Origin: DAISJM01 sp036821485
GTDB lineage: Bacteria; Verrucomicrobiota; Kiritimatiellia; CAIQIC01; JAGNIJ01
Length of the DNA: 64,000 nucleotides
Assembly: GCA_036821485.1 (NCBI GenBank)
Contig: DAISJM010000012.1
Span: 1-64,000 of the forward strand
Direction of reading: 5' to 3'
In this document: positions 47,473 to 55,779 of the stretch, in pieces
Position numbering within the stretch: position 1 is the first letter of the stretch
How the letters are laid out: each line of letters starts with the position of its first letter
The notes under the pieces: generated by a model
Told to the model about the DNA's origin: nothing
The model's input: the letters and a program-made list of their open reading frames with translations, nothing else
Databases searched by the model: none
Program-made: the position numbers and the translations under genes

Positions 47473-48420
47473 ATGAATCGTCGCATCAAGGTGGGCGTGG
47501 TCGGTGTCGGCAGTTTGGGCCAGCATCATGCGCGGATTTATGCCGCGATGCCCGAAGCGGAACTCGTGGGCGTGTACGATGCCGATCAGGACCGGGCCGC
47601 GAAAATCGCGAAGTCGCACCGCGTGACGGCCTTTCCTTCGATCGAGGCCCTGGCGGACGTGGTGGAAGCGCTGAGCATCGTGGTGCCGACGGACAAACAC
47701 CACGAGGTTGCGAAATTGTTGATTGCGAAGGGCCGGCACCTGCTGGTCGAGAAACCGATCACCGCGACGACAGCCGAGGCGGAAGACCTCGTGCAGTTGT
47801 CGCAGGCGAAGGGTGTGATCTTGCAGGTCGGACACATCGAGCGGTTCAACCCGGTGCTGGGATACCTGGATCAGATTGCGCACAACCCGAGATTCATCGA
47901 GGCGCACCGGCTTGCCCCGTATCCGCCGCCGCGTGATGGCCTGCCGCCGCGCGGCACGGAAGTCAGCGTTGTGCTGGACCTGATGATCCACGACCTGGAG
48001 ATCATCCTGCACCTGGTGAAGTCGCCGGTGAAGGATATCCGCGCGGTGGGCGTTCCCGTGCTGAGCCCGACCGAAGATATCGCGAACGTGCGCCTGCTTT
48101 TCGAAAACGGATGCGTGGCGAATGTCACGGCGAGCCGGATCAGTCCGGAGAAATTACGGAAGATTCGCGTGTTCCTGAGTGATGCCTACGTGTCGCTTGA
48201 TTACCAGGACCAGGCAGGGGAGATCTACCGGTTGGTGCAGGGGAAGATCACGCGCGACAAGGTGCCGATCGAGAAGGGTGAACCACTGGCACACGAACTG
48301 CGATCATTTGTGCGTTGCGTCCACGATCGTGACAACCCGGTGGTGTCGGCCGAGCATGCCGCGGAGGCGTTGAAGCTGGCGGTGGCCATCACGCAGAGGA
48401 TTCGCGAAGGCGCGTCATGA
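47473..48420 (+). CDS. Gfo/Idh/MocA oxidoreductase, GnnA-like context
   Basis: 315 aa from ATG 47473 (GAGGAGCC upstream). N-terminal Rossmann domain VGVVGVGSLGQHHARIYAAM, then the LLVEKPITAT motif (catalytic Lys) and C-terminal alpha/beta domain with EVSVVLDLMIHDLEIIL. The family oxidises or isomerises sugars with NAD(P). In lipid A loci this family includes GnnA, which oxidises UDP-GlcNAc at C3 before amination by GnnB; no GnnB is seen here, so that role is only a candidate. Overlaps lpxB by 4 nt (ATGA). Confidence 0.85.
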   Translation: MNRRIKVGVVGVGSLGQHHARIYAAMPEAELVGVYDADQDRAAKIAKSHRVTAFPSIEALADVVEALSIVVPTDKHHEVAKLLIAKGRHLLVEKPITATTAEAEDLVQLSQAKGVILQVGHIERFNPVLGYLDQIAHNPRFIEAHRLAPYPPPRDGLPPRGTEVSVVLDLMIHDLEIILHLVKSPVKDIRAVGVPVLSPTEDIANVRLLFENGCVANVTASRISPEKLRKIRVFLSDAYVSLDYQDQAGEIYRLVQGKITRDKVPIEKGEPLAHELRSFVRCVHDRDNPVVSAEHAAEALKLAVAITQRIREGAS

Positions 48421-49589
48421 GTCGGTCGATTCTTGTCATTGCGGGTGAAGTTTCCGGCGACATGCACGCCGCGGAACTGGTCCGTGCGATCCGCGCGCGC
48501 GAGCCGGATGTCGAATTCTTCGGTATCGGCGGTGATGCGTTGCGTGCGGAAGGGATGGACATTCTCTACGACGTTCGCGAGATGGCGGTGATGGGGTTCG
48601 CGGAGGTCATTCGCCGCTACAGTTTCTTCAAGGGCGTCTTCCGCGACATGTTGGAACTGGTGAAGATTCGCCGGCCCGACGCCGTGTTGCTGGTGGACTA
48701 TCCCGGGTTCAACCTCCGTTTTGCCAAGGCGATACATGGTCGCGGCATCAAGGTTCTCTACTACGTGTGTCCGCAGGTCTGGGCGTGGCACCGGTCGCGG
48801 ATCAAGCTGATGGCGAAGATCGTAAACCGGCTGATCGTGATTTTTCCTTTCGAGGTGGGTGTGTTCGCGGGGACGGACCTGCGGGTCGACTTTGCCGGAC
48901 ATCCGTTGGTGGATGTGGCGAAGGCCGTGATGGCCGAGCCGTTGAAGGACCTGCCATGGGAAGGTGAGCCGCGCGTGGCGGTGTTGCCGGGCAGCCGAAG
49001 GCAGGAGGTCGAGCGCATCCTGCCGCCGATGATTGCCGCCGCGGTGAGGTTGGAAGCACAGTTTCCGAACGCCTCGTTCATCCTGGCCGCGCCGTCGCAG
49101 GAGATTGCCGCGCTGGTTGAGTCCGTGATGAATGCCCAGCCGGCCAAGCCTGCCCGGTGGAAAATGGTGACGGGTGAGACGCGGCAGGTGCTGCGGCAGG
49201 CGCGTGCGGCGATGGTTGCGTCGGGGACGGCGACGATCGAGACGGCGCTGCTCGGCTGTCCGATGATCGTGGTCTACAAGACCTCGGCCGTGACTTTCTT
49301 CTTCGGCCGGATGTTGGTGAAGGTGAAGCACATTGGCATGGTGAACATCGTGGCGGGGCGGCCTGTATGCCCGGAATACATTCAGCATCAGGCGACGCCG
49401 GAGGCTTTGGCGGCGGGGATGGTGCCGTTGCTTGGGGATACGCCGGAGCGCGAGGCGATGATCAAGGGCTTGGAACGGGTGCGGGCGCTGTTGGGGCAGG
49501 GCGGAGCCTCGGATCGGGCCGCGGGCTTCGTGCTGGAGGCGATGGGTCCAGCGAAGAAGGTCGTTCTTCCCATCGAAGGCTTCTGTTGA
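48417..49589 (+). CDS. lpxB: Lipid-A-disaccharide synthase
   Basis: 390 aa, usual length. Condenses lipid X with UDP-2,3-diacylglucosamine. Marks: ILVIAGEVSGDMHAAELVRAI, FFGIGGDALRAEGM, MAVMGFAEV, VDYPGFNLR, YYVCPQVWAWH, VDFAGHPLVD, LPGSRRQEV, and SGTATIETALLGCPMIVVYK in the UDP-binding half. Translationally coupled to the Gfo/Idh/MocA gene by an ATGA overlap; lpxI lies just upstream, so one operon makes and uses lipid X. Convergent with the polyprenyl synthase gene (4-bp gap). Confidence 0.96.
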   Translation: MSRSILVIAGEVSGDMHAAELVRAIRAREPDVEFFGIGGDALRAEGMDILYDVREMAVMGFAEVIRRYSFFKGVFRDMLELVKIRRPDAVLLVDYPGFNLRFAKAIHGRGIKVLYYVCPQVWAWHRSRIKLMAKIVNRLIVIFPFEVGVFAGTDLRVDFAGHPLVDVAKAVMAEPLKDLPWEGEPRVAVLPGSRRQEVERILPPMIAAAVRLEAQFPNASFILAAPSQEIAALVESVMNAQPAKPARWKMVTGETRQVLRQARAAMVASGTATIETALLGCPMIVVYKTSAVTFFFGRMLVKVKHIGMVNIVAGRPVCPEYIQHQATPEALAAGMVPLLGDTPEREAMIKGLERVRALLGQGGASDRAAGFVLEAMGPAKKVVLPIEGFC

Positions 49590-49593
49590 GGTG

Positions 49594-50484
49594 TTACGTC
49601 GACCGCTGCACGATGTAACGCGCGATTTCTTCCAGAGGACGTTTGTCGCCCCGGACTTTGGCCAATTCGGCCACTGCACCTTCCACGAGCTGATCTGCCC
49701 GGGCGCGGGCGGCATCGAGGCCGTGCACGGCGGGGTAGGTGATCTTCTTGCGGGTTTGGTCGCTGCCCGTTGGCTTGCCGAGCTTCTCTGCCGTGGAAGT
49801 GACGTTGAGAATGTCGTCGGCGATCTGAAAGGCGAGCCCGACGTTGCACGCGTAGATCGTCAACGCGTTCAGTTCCTCCGAGCGCGCGCCCGCGGCGATG
49901 GCGCCCATGCGGACAGCGGCGCGGATCAGCGCCGCTGTTTTGTGGAGGTGGATGAAATCGACAAGTTCCCGGGTCGGCTCTGAACCTTCATTGGCGAGAT
50001 CCTCGACCTGGCCGGCGATGACACCGCGGCTGCCGGCCGCTTCGGCGAGTTCGAGCGCGAGTTGGTTGGGCACGTATGGTTTCGGTGCCTGGACCTCGGC
50101 GAGCCATTCAAAGGCGAGCGTGAGGAGGGCATCCCCGGCGAGGATGGCATTGGCTTCGCCGAACGCGATGTGACACGTCGGCTTGCCGCGGCGGAGTTCA
50201 TCGTCATCCATCGCGGGCAGATCGTCATGGATCAGCGTGTACGTGTGGAGAGCCTCGAGCGCGATGGCGGGGAGCATGACCGACTCAGCGGGTGCTCCGA
50301 TGGCTTGGGCTGCGGCCATGCAGAGGATGGGGCGGATGCGTTTGCCGCCGGCGAAGATGGAATAGCGCATGGCCTTGTGGAGGACAGCCGGGCGCTCGGA
50401 TTCCTGCGGCAGATGCATATCGAGCGCCTGCTCGACGGCCTGCCGGCCCGACTCCAGATATTCGCGAAGGTTGAACATGGCCAT
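49594..50484 (-). CDS. ispA: Polyprenyl (farnesyl/geranylgeranyl) diphosphate synthase
   Basis: 296 aa. Head-to-tail prenyltransferase: AGGKRIRPIL, first Asp-rich motif DDLPAMDDDELRRGKPTCH, GDALL, and second motif IADDILN. The first motif has the two extra residues of the bacterial FPP/GGPP type. In the second motif the last Asp of DDxxD is Asn, an uncommon change in a Mg-binding residue, though function may remain. Length as IspA (~295-300). Start ATG 50484 has no clear ribosome site; ATG 50478 is an alternative. Chain length of the product cannot be told. Confidence 0.9.
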   Translation of the reverse strand: MAMFNLREYLESGRQAVEQALDMHLPQESERPAVLHKAMRYSIFAGGKRIRPILCMAAAQAIGAPAESVMLPAIALEALHTYTLIHDDLPAMDDDELRRGKPTCHIAFGEANAILAGDALLTLAFEWLAEVQAPKPYVPNQLALELAEAAGSRGVIAGQVEDLANEGSEPTRELVDFIHLHKTAALIRAAVRMGAIAAGARSEELNALTIYACNVGLAFQIADDILNVTSTAEKLGKPTGSDQTRKKITYPAVHGLDAARARADQLVEGAVAELAKVRGDKRPLEEIARYIVQRST

Positions 50485-50586
50485 AATCTAGTTTGACCCC
50501 GCCGGGGATGGGAAGGGGGAAACGGGGTGGAGGTGTTTTTCCTTGTACGACGCGGGTGCGGAGATTAGGCTAAATCCTCAGGCTGC

Positions 50587-50955
50587 ATGAAACAATTCAC
50601 GAGAATCCTGTTGCTGGCGATTATTGCGAGCTTCGGCCTGGGCGTGGCGTGCATGGTCGCGGTGGGCGCGAACCCTGCGCTGACGGGCAGTGTGGTGGCT
50701 TGGGTGGGTGGGGTTTTCGTTGTGCTCTATTTTTCCCTGTGCGCGATCGCGGTTCCCTTTTCCGTATGGGTGTTGGCGCGGCGTTCCTTGCGCGAAACGG
50801 CGGGGGCTGCGATTCCTATGGTCACGTTGGCGATTGCTGTCTATGCCCTGTATGGCGCGGTGACGGGTGTCATTCGCTACCAGCAGGCGACGGAGAAGCA
50901 GCGAAGTGTGGAATTGCAGCGTGGCGCGGGGGTACAAGTGCCCCGCGCGGAGTAG
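50587..50955 (+). CDS. Small membrane protein, unknown
   Basis: 122 aa with three hydrophobic helices (ILLLAIIASFGLGVACMVAVGA; VAWVGGVFVVLYFSLCAIAVPFSVWVLA; IPMVTLAIAVYALYGAVTGVI) and a charged C-terminal tail (QATEKQRSVELQRG). No family recognised. No strong ribosome site. Stands alone between the polyprenyl synthase gene (divergent, 102-bp gap) and the zinc-ribbon genes (96-bp gap). Confidence 0.55.
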   Translation: MKQFTRILLLAIIASFGLGVACMVAVGANPALTGSVVAWVGGVFVVLYFSLCAIAVPFSVWVLARRSLRETAGAAIPMVTLAIAVYALYGAVTGVIRYQQATEKQRSVELQRGAGVQVPRAE

Positions 50956-51051
50956 TTCGCCAGCCCATTTCGGGCAGTTGACAGGGCGTTGACCCCTACC
51001 TATCATGCCGGGACTCCGAAGTAGGATGAGCCTAACGGAGGCTGTTCTATT

Positions 51052-51360
51052 ATGCCTACATACGAATACGAATGTCAGAAATGCGGACATCATTTTGAGA
51101 GGTTCCAAGGTATCAACGAGGAACCCGTGAAGCGTTGCCCCGAATGCAAGGGCAAGGTATCGCGGCTGCTGGGCACGGGCTCGGGCATCATTTTCAAGGG
51201 GTCTGGTTTCTACGCCACGGACTATCGCAGCCCGACGTATCAGGCGGCGGCGAAAGCGGACAAGGCGACGAAGTCGGATACAGCAACAAAGAGCGACACG
51301 ACCGCGACCAAGGCTGACACGGGGAAGAAGGCGGACAAGACGCCGCGAAAGGGATCATGA
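51052..51360 (+). CDS. FmdB-family zinc ribbon protein
   Basis: 102 aa; CGGAGG upstream. The start MPTYEYECQKCGHHFERFQ and KRCPECKGKVSRLLGTGSGIIFKGSGFYATDY define the FmdB/CxxC_CxxC_SSSS family, binding one zinc through two CxxC pairs. The C-terminal ~35 residues are a low-complexity Lys/Thr/Asp/Ala tail (repeats of ATKSDT, KADK). Biochemical role unknown; family suggested in regulation. Overlaps the next gene by 4 nt (ATGA). Confidence 0.85.
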   Translation: MPTYEYECQKCGHHFERFQGINEEPVKRCPECKGKVSRLLGTGSGIIFKGSGFYATDYRSPTYQAAAKADKATKSDTATKSDTTATKADTGKKADKTPRKGS

Positions 51361-52061
51361 AGCCACAGGTGGAATGCAGAAGGTGCGGGCAGAAGAACGA
51401 GATCAACCGGGTTTTCTGCAGCAAGTGCGGGACCAAGCTGGATCTGTCGCATCTCGTTGCGGGCAAGCCCCGGCGCAGCTTCGGTCAAATGCTCGTTGCG
51501 GGCATCCGACTGCTGGTGCTGGTGGCGGTTGTCGGCGCCGTATCGTTGATGTTGTGGCCGGTGGTGCCTACGAGTCCGTGCGGAACGGCGTCGGACGCTG
51601 CGTTGGTGGAGCAGCGGATCACGGCCATGGCACGCTCCGTGGAATTTGGACGCTTCGTGGTCGAAGTTTTCTCCGATGCGGAGGCCAACGCGTTCCTTGC
51701 GGAGATGCTGAAGAAGGACGCCTCGGCGGGGACGTCGGCCGGTTATCGGCTTGGTATCGAAGACATCCGGCTCACCTTTACGTCGGCGGATTTTGTGGTA
51801 CTTGTACTCGCCAAGTGGGGGCCGGTAGCCCTATCGTACGAAATCACGGGTGTGCCCGAACTGGGCGGAAACGGCTTCAGCGTTCGGGTGAAGAACGCCC
51901 GATTGGGGCATTTGCCCATGCCGGGGCCTGCGGGTGATTGGATGCTGGATCGGGTGGCGGGTATATTCCAGCGCATGGATCGGGAACGCGCGATCCTCAA
52001 CAATGCATCGAGGTTGGATTTAATCGAGGGGCGTATGCGGGTAGCGACCCGCGGTTCGTAA
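51357..52061 (+). CDS. Zinc-ribbon membrane protein
   Basis: 234 aa. N-terminal zinc ribbon CRRCGQKN...CSKCGTKL (residues 8-26), then a linker, one membrane helix (LLVLVAVVGAVSLMLWPVV, ~residues 50-70) and a C-terminal ~160-residue extracytoplasmic domain with beta-strand pattern (FGRFVVEVFSDAEANAFLAEML; LTFTSADFVVLVLAKW). The architecture, zinc ribbon inside and a binding domain outside, occurs in many membrane proteins of unknown role. Coupled to the FmdB-like gene by a 4-nt overlap. Confidence 0.65.
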   Translation: MKPQVECRRCGQKNEINRVFCSKCGTKLDLSHLVAGKPRRSFGQMLVAGIRLLVLVAVVGAVSLMLWPVVPTSPCGTASDAALVEQRITAMARSVEFGRFVVEVFSDAEANAFLAEMLKKDASAGTSAGYRLGIEDIRLTFTSADFVVLVLAKWGPVALSYEITGVPELGGNGFSVRVKNARLGHLPMPGPAGDWMLDRVAGIFQRMDRERAILNNASRLDLIEGRMRVATRGS

Positions 52062-52100
52062 CGTATTGCGGGACAGGTCGACCTAACGCGAGGAAGCCAC

Positions 52101-53819
52101 ATGAGAGACAAAGAAGAATTTTTCAGTATTCTCAACAGCATCGATGGCAAGGAGTTTACCGAGTACTCGAAGCTGATCGGTGATTTCGATTTCTCCCGCT
52201 ACGTGGTCAGGATCACGCAGGTGCATGGTGATTCGGAGGGCGGCACCACGCTCTTCCTCGTTCGTGTCCCGCAGATTATTGCGGAGTTTCCGCCGAAGCT
52301 CTTCAACACGCCGGTGCGCCGTACGGCACTCGAGGATTTCCTCACGAGGAAGATTGCCAGCCGCATCGAGGGCATCGCCCGCTACGACGATCAGGGCGTA
52401 TCGCGCCGCCGCCTGTCAATCGCCTGTCCCGGGCAGAAGATTCTTCCGCGTTCGGCGCTCATCGTGACGGATGAATACATCGAGGCGCGCATCTATGTGA
52501 ACCTTCCTGTGCGTGAGGGTAAGGTGGCGGGCGATGCGGCTCGCGAAACATTCTTTGAGGACCTGCCGACGGTCATCAACGCTGCGCTCATTTACTGCAA
52601 TCTCAGCGAGCGCGAAATTGTCGACTTCGTGAACCTGATGGAAGATGCGGACCAGATTCGTCAGGTCTTGCCGACGCGCGGATGGGTCAGTTTTGTTGCC
52701 GAAGGAGCCCTTGTGGCGCGCGCGCCTCACTCGGACCTTCCGGACTACGATCACCTGGCGCCGCTGACGGTCGATGATCGCATGGCGGTGGACCTTGAAG
52801 TCCCGAATTCCGGTACCGTGCGTGGCTTTGGTGTGCCGACGGGTGTGACGGTGATCCTGGGTGATCTCTACTCCGGTCGCGCCGAATTGATGAGGGCGTT
52901 GGCTTCGGGCATCTACAATCACATTCCCGGCGACGGCCGCGAATTGGTGATCACGGTGCCGGACGCGGTCTATGTGGCGGCCGAGAAGGGGCGGAGTGTT
53001 CAGCGGGTGGATATCAGCGCCTTCCTCCATGAAGGCCCCGGTGGCACGGCGACCCGGCAATTTTCCTGCGCCTATGCCGACCCTTGTGCGGCGCAGGCTG
53101 CGGGTACGGTCGAAGCGATCGAGGTGGGTGCGCGCGTGCTGATGTTTGACGAGTTGGATTCGTCGCCCGAGTTTCTCGGGATGGACTCCCGCGTCGCGGC
53201 CCTGATGCCTGGCGTGGAAACGCGGGTGACGCCGCTGGCTGCGCGTGCGCGGCAGATAGCCGATGAACTGGGTGTTTCGATTGTGGTTGCGGGTATGGCC
53301 TCCGTCGCAGAGTTCATTCCCGTTGCCGACACGGTGCTTCGCATCGAAGGCTTCAAGGTGTTCGATGTCACGAAGGACGTGAAGGATCTGAACATCCCGG
53401 TTCGTTCCTCCAAGGCGAAGGGCGGGGAGGTGGCACACCTCGTGGACAAGAAGCGTGCCGTTGTGCCGAGCAGCATCGATCCGGGCATCGGCCGGTACGA
53501 CGCGTGCATCGACGCGCCGAACAGCCACACGTTGCTCTTTGGGCGTGCGGGCATCGACTTGAGCGGCGTTTTGCAACTCGCGGATGTTTACCAGACGCGC
53601 ACCATCGGTCGTATTCTCTACTACGCCAAGCTTCGGTACATGGACGAGGCGCGCCCGATTCCCGAAATCCTCGATCTCGTCGATCGCGATCTCAGCACCG
53701 AGGGTTTGGAGACGCTCACGCGCGATCTTCGTGGCGACCTGGCTCGCCCCCGCCGGTACGAGATTGCCGCCGCGCTCAACCGGCTCACGACGCTTCGCAT
53801 TTCGCAGGCGGCGGAATAG
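52101..53819 (+). CDS. ABC-class ATPase-like protein with decayed P-loop
   Basis: 572 aa resembling the predicted ATPases of the ABC class (PF09818 type): GVPTGVTVI, the characteristic YNHIPGDGRE, a basic strand VAAEKGRSVQRVDISAFL, and FDELDSS where the family has its acidic Walker B. But the Walker A stretch (residues ~250-260) reads GDLYSGRAEL instead of G-x4-GKS/T, so the Lys is lost. The Walker B-like FDE remains. ATP hydrolysis is doubtful; nucleotide or RNA binding may persist. N-terminal 200 residues are the family's own domain. Follows the zinc-ribbon gene by 39 bp. Confidence 0.8.
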   Translation: MRDKEEFFSILNSIDGKEFTEYSKLIGDFDFSRYVVRITQVHGDSEGGTTLFLVRVPQIIAEFPPKLFNTPVRRTALEDFLTRKIASRIEGIARYDDQGVSRRRLSIACPGQKILPRSALIVTDEYIEARIYVNLPVREGKVAGDAARETFFEDLPTVINAALIYCNLSEREIVDFVNLMEDADQIRQVLPTRGWVSFVAEGALVARAPHSDLPDYDHLAPLTVDDRMAVDLEVPNSGTVRGFGVPTGVTVILGDLYSGRAELMRALASGIYNHIPGDGRELVITVPDAVYVAAEKGRSVQRVDISAFLHEGPGGTATRQFSCAYADPCAAQAAGTVEAIEVGARVLMFDELDSSPEFLGMDSRVAALMPGVETRVTPLAARARQIADELGVSIVVAGMASVAEFIPVADTVLRIEGFKVFDVTKDVKDLNIPVRSSKAKGGEVAHLVDKKRAVVPSSIDPGIGRYDACIDAPNSHTLLFGRAGIDLSGVLQLADVYQTRTIGRILYYAKLRYMDEARPIPEILDLVDRDLSTEGLETLTRDLRGDLARPRRYEIAAALNRLTTLRISQAAE

Positions 53820-53862
53820 ATTGCCGTAGTGCTGCGGTCCGGGGTAGGGGCGTGTCTCGCGT

Positions 53863-53878
53863 CGACTTCTTGAAGTCG
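53863..53878 (+). promoter_or_regulatory. Palindrome/CTTG tetraloop hairpin at the dtd start
   Basis: CGACTTCTTGAAGTCG has perfect 7-bp arms; as RNA it can form a 6-bp stem with a CUUG loop, ending at the G of the dtd GTG start. No Shine-Dalgarno is seen, so it may affect initiation. Only a structural observation. Confidence 0.35.
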
Positions 53879-54333
53879 TGAAACTTGTCATCCAGCGTGT
53901 CAAACAGGCCGGCGTGACGGTGGACGGGCGTGAAGTGTCGCGCATCGGTCCCGGGGCGCTGATTCTCGTGGGCGTGGCGAAAGGCGATACCTCCGCCGAC
54001 ATCAAGTACCTTGCCCGCAAGACTTCGCAGCTTCGAATCTATGACGACGAGCAGGGCAAACTGAATGCGGCCATTGATGCGCGCAAGGGAACCTTCCTTG
54101 CCGTCAGTCAGTTCACCCTCTATGCCGATTGTGCGAAGGGCAATCGTCCAAGCTACATCGAGGCGGCACAGCCCGAGGATGCCAACCGTCTCTACGAGGA
54201 CTTCTGCCGCGAGCTCCGCCTGCTGGGGCACGTGGTGCAAACCGGTGTGTTCGGGGGCAGAATGGCCGTGGACCTGGTGAATGACGGTCCGGTCACCATC
54301 ATTCTTGAAAGCCGTGGCCGTGTCCAGCCGTAG
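53878..54333 (+). CDS. dtd: D-aminoacyl-tRNA deacylase
   Basis: 151 aa from GTG 53878; the universal family start MKLVIQRV fixes it. Removes D-amino acids (and glycine from mischarged tRNA) from tRNA. Motifs: the catalytic SQFTLYADCAKGNRPSY and the cross-subunit NDGPVTIILES with the Gly-cisPro pair. Length ~145-150 is normal. The gap to the ATPase-like gene is 58 bp and includes a palindrome overlapping the start codon. Followed by an exported protein gene 16 bp away. Confidence 0.95.
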   Translation: MKLVIQRVKQAGVTVDGREVSRIGPGALILVGVAKGDTSADIKYLARKTSQLRIYDDEQGKLNAAIDARKGTFLAVSQFTLYADCAKGNRPSYIEAAQPEDANRLYEDFCRELRLLGHVVQTGVFGGRMAVDLVNDGPVTIILESRGRVQP

Positions 54334-54349
54334 GCGGTTTGTGAGATTC

Positions 54350-55720
54350 ATGAGGCGATCGTTTGTCAAAATGGCCGTTGCCGCGGCATGCGCGGGGCTT
54401 GTCGTTCCGCTGTTCTCCGCCCGCGCGGGGGATCCCCCTGTGCCCGCAGCAAACACGCCGGGCGCCACCATCATCAGCACCTCCCATCGGTTTCTCGTGT
54501 CCGGCATGAGTTCGGCGGAGAACGCCGCGCTGGCCACCGCCGCCGAGGATGTGGCGGACAGGATCGAAAGCGTAATGGGCCGACGCATGCCTTTTCAGCG
54601 CGGCCAGACGCTCCAGTTGTCCGTGCGATACCAGGAAGACAATCCCCGATCGCAGGTGATCAAGGCGCAGGGTTGGGTTGATCGACAGCTTGCACAAAAA
54701 CTGGTCATCATCAATCCCGCCACGGCGGACCAGGAGGACATTCTGGAGGGGCTGTGCTGGCTGATGCTGAACAGCTACGTGGTCGGTCGGCAAACCTTCG
54801 AAGAACGCACGACGCGGCTCGGAACGGTGCCCGACTGGTTGTCCGTGGGTTTCGCCCAATCGATGTATCTCTCGCTGCGCGCGAGGAACAGCCACGTTGT
54901 GCTGAGGCGATGGCAGCGGGATGAATCGGTTGCGCTGACGGACATCATGGTGCTTGAGTATTTGCCTGAGGGACGCTGGGCCGAGAAGGCATTCTGCGGC
55001 GTGGCGGTCGACTGTCTTGCCGAGCAGCCGCGTGCTGGCGAGGTGTTTGGTGCGATGATGGAGCGGCGCGCGCGCGGGGGAAAGATATCGGCAGATTGGC
55101 TTGCGGAGGTGGTTACCGGACAGCCGAAAGCGCGCGATCTGGAAAAGATATGGGATCTTTGGATCGCCCAGCAATCCAACGTGAAACGCCAGTTGGGTGG
55201 GATCACGGAGGAAGATATTGCCGCGCTGCGGGCCCAGATGACCGTCCGGCCGGAAGAATTCGGCATCGTCGCAGCCACCAATGCGCCGTCCGAGATGGAC
55301 TTCGCTGAACTGGTGGAATATCGGGGCGAGCCGTGGATGGTTTCGCTGGCCGCGGTGCTCAGCTTGAAGGTGAAAGGTCTGGGTCTGGGCGCATCACCGG
55401 AATTCCGCAGGGTCACGAATCTGTATGGGGAGTTTCTGGACGGATTGGCCCAGCACGCCGCGGCGGGATGGTTTTCCCGGCTCGTTCGCAATGTGCCTTC
55501 ACGCCGCGGATTGGAGCGCCTGTTGGCTTCGGCGGATGAGGGGCTGGAAGTTTATCGCCAGGAGTTGAAAGCCCGCGAGGAATATGTGACGGACGTGGAG
55601 CGCGAGTCGCGCGGCGGGTGGATGGCGTCGGATACGAATGAAATTGCCCGGATGGATCGCACGATTCCTCGATCGGATCTCCAGCGCTACGTGGACGAAA
55701 TCGAGAAGCAGATCCCATAG
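54350..55720 (+). CDS. Exported hypothetical protein
   Basis: 456 aa from ATG 54350 (the frame is open upstream through the dtd end). Signal peptide SFVKMAVAAACAGLVVPLFSARA. The mature part begins with a segment (THRFLVSGMSS-like; AAEDVADRIESVMGRRMPF) reminiscent of peptidase-like domains of the DUF1570/gluzincin kind, but I see no HExxH zinc motif; IVLEYLPEGRW-like and WLSVGFAQSM stretches follow. The C-terminal third is helical. Its function is not assigned. Gap to dtd 16 bp, so possibly co-transcribed. Confidence 0.6.
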   Translation: MRRSFVKMAVAAACAGLVVPLFSARAGDPPVPAANTPGATIISTSHRFLVSGMSSAENAALATAAEDVADRIESVMGRRMPFQRGQTLQLSVRYQEDNPRSQVIKAQGWVDRQLAQKLVIINPATADQEDILEGLCWLMLNSYVVGRQTFEERTTRLGTVPDWLSVGFAQSMYLSLRARNSHVVLRRWQRDESVALTDIMVLEYLPEGRWAEKAFCGVAVDCLAEQPRAGEVFGAMMERRARGGKISADWLAEVVTGQPKARDLEKIWDLWIAQQSNVKRQLGGITEEDIAALRAQMTVRPEEFGIVAATNAPSEMDFAELVEYRGEPWMVSLAAVLSLKVKGLGLGASPEFRRVTNLYGEFLDGLAQHAAAGWFSRLVRNVPSRRGLERLLASADEGLEVYRQELKAREEYVTDVERESRGGWMASDTNEIARMDRTIPRSDLQRYVDEIEKQIP

Positions 55721-55779
55721 CCCCGTCATGCTTGACTCTTGGCCGAAGGCCGATACGCTCATCTGCGACGGGAGGCAAC

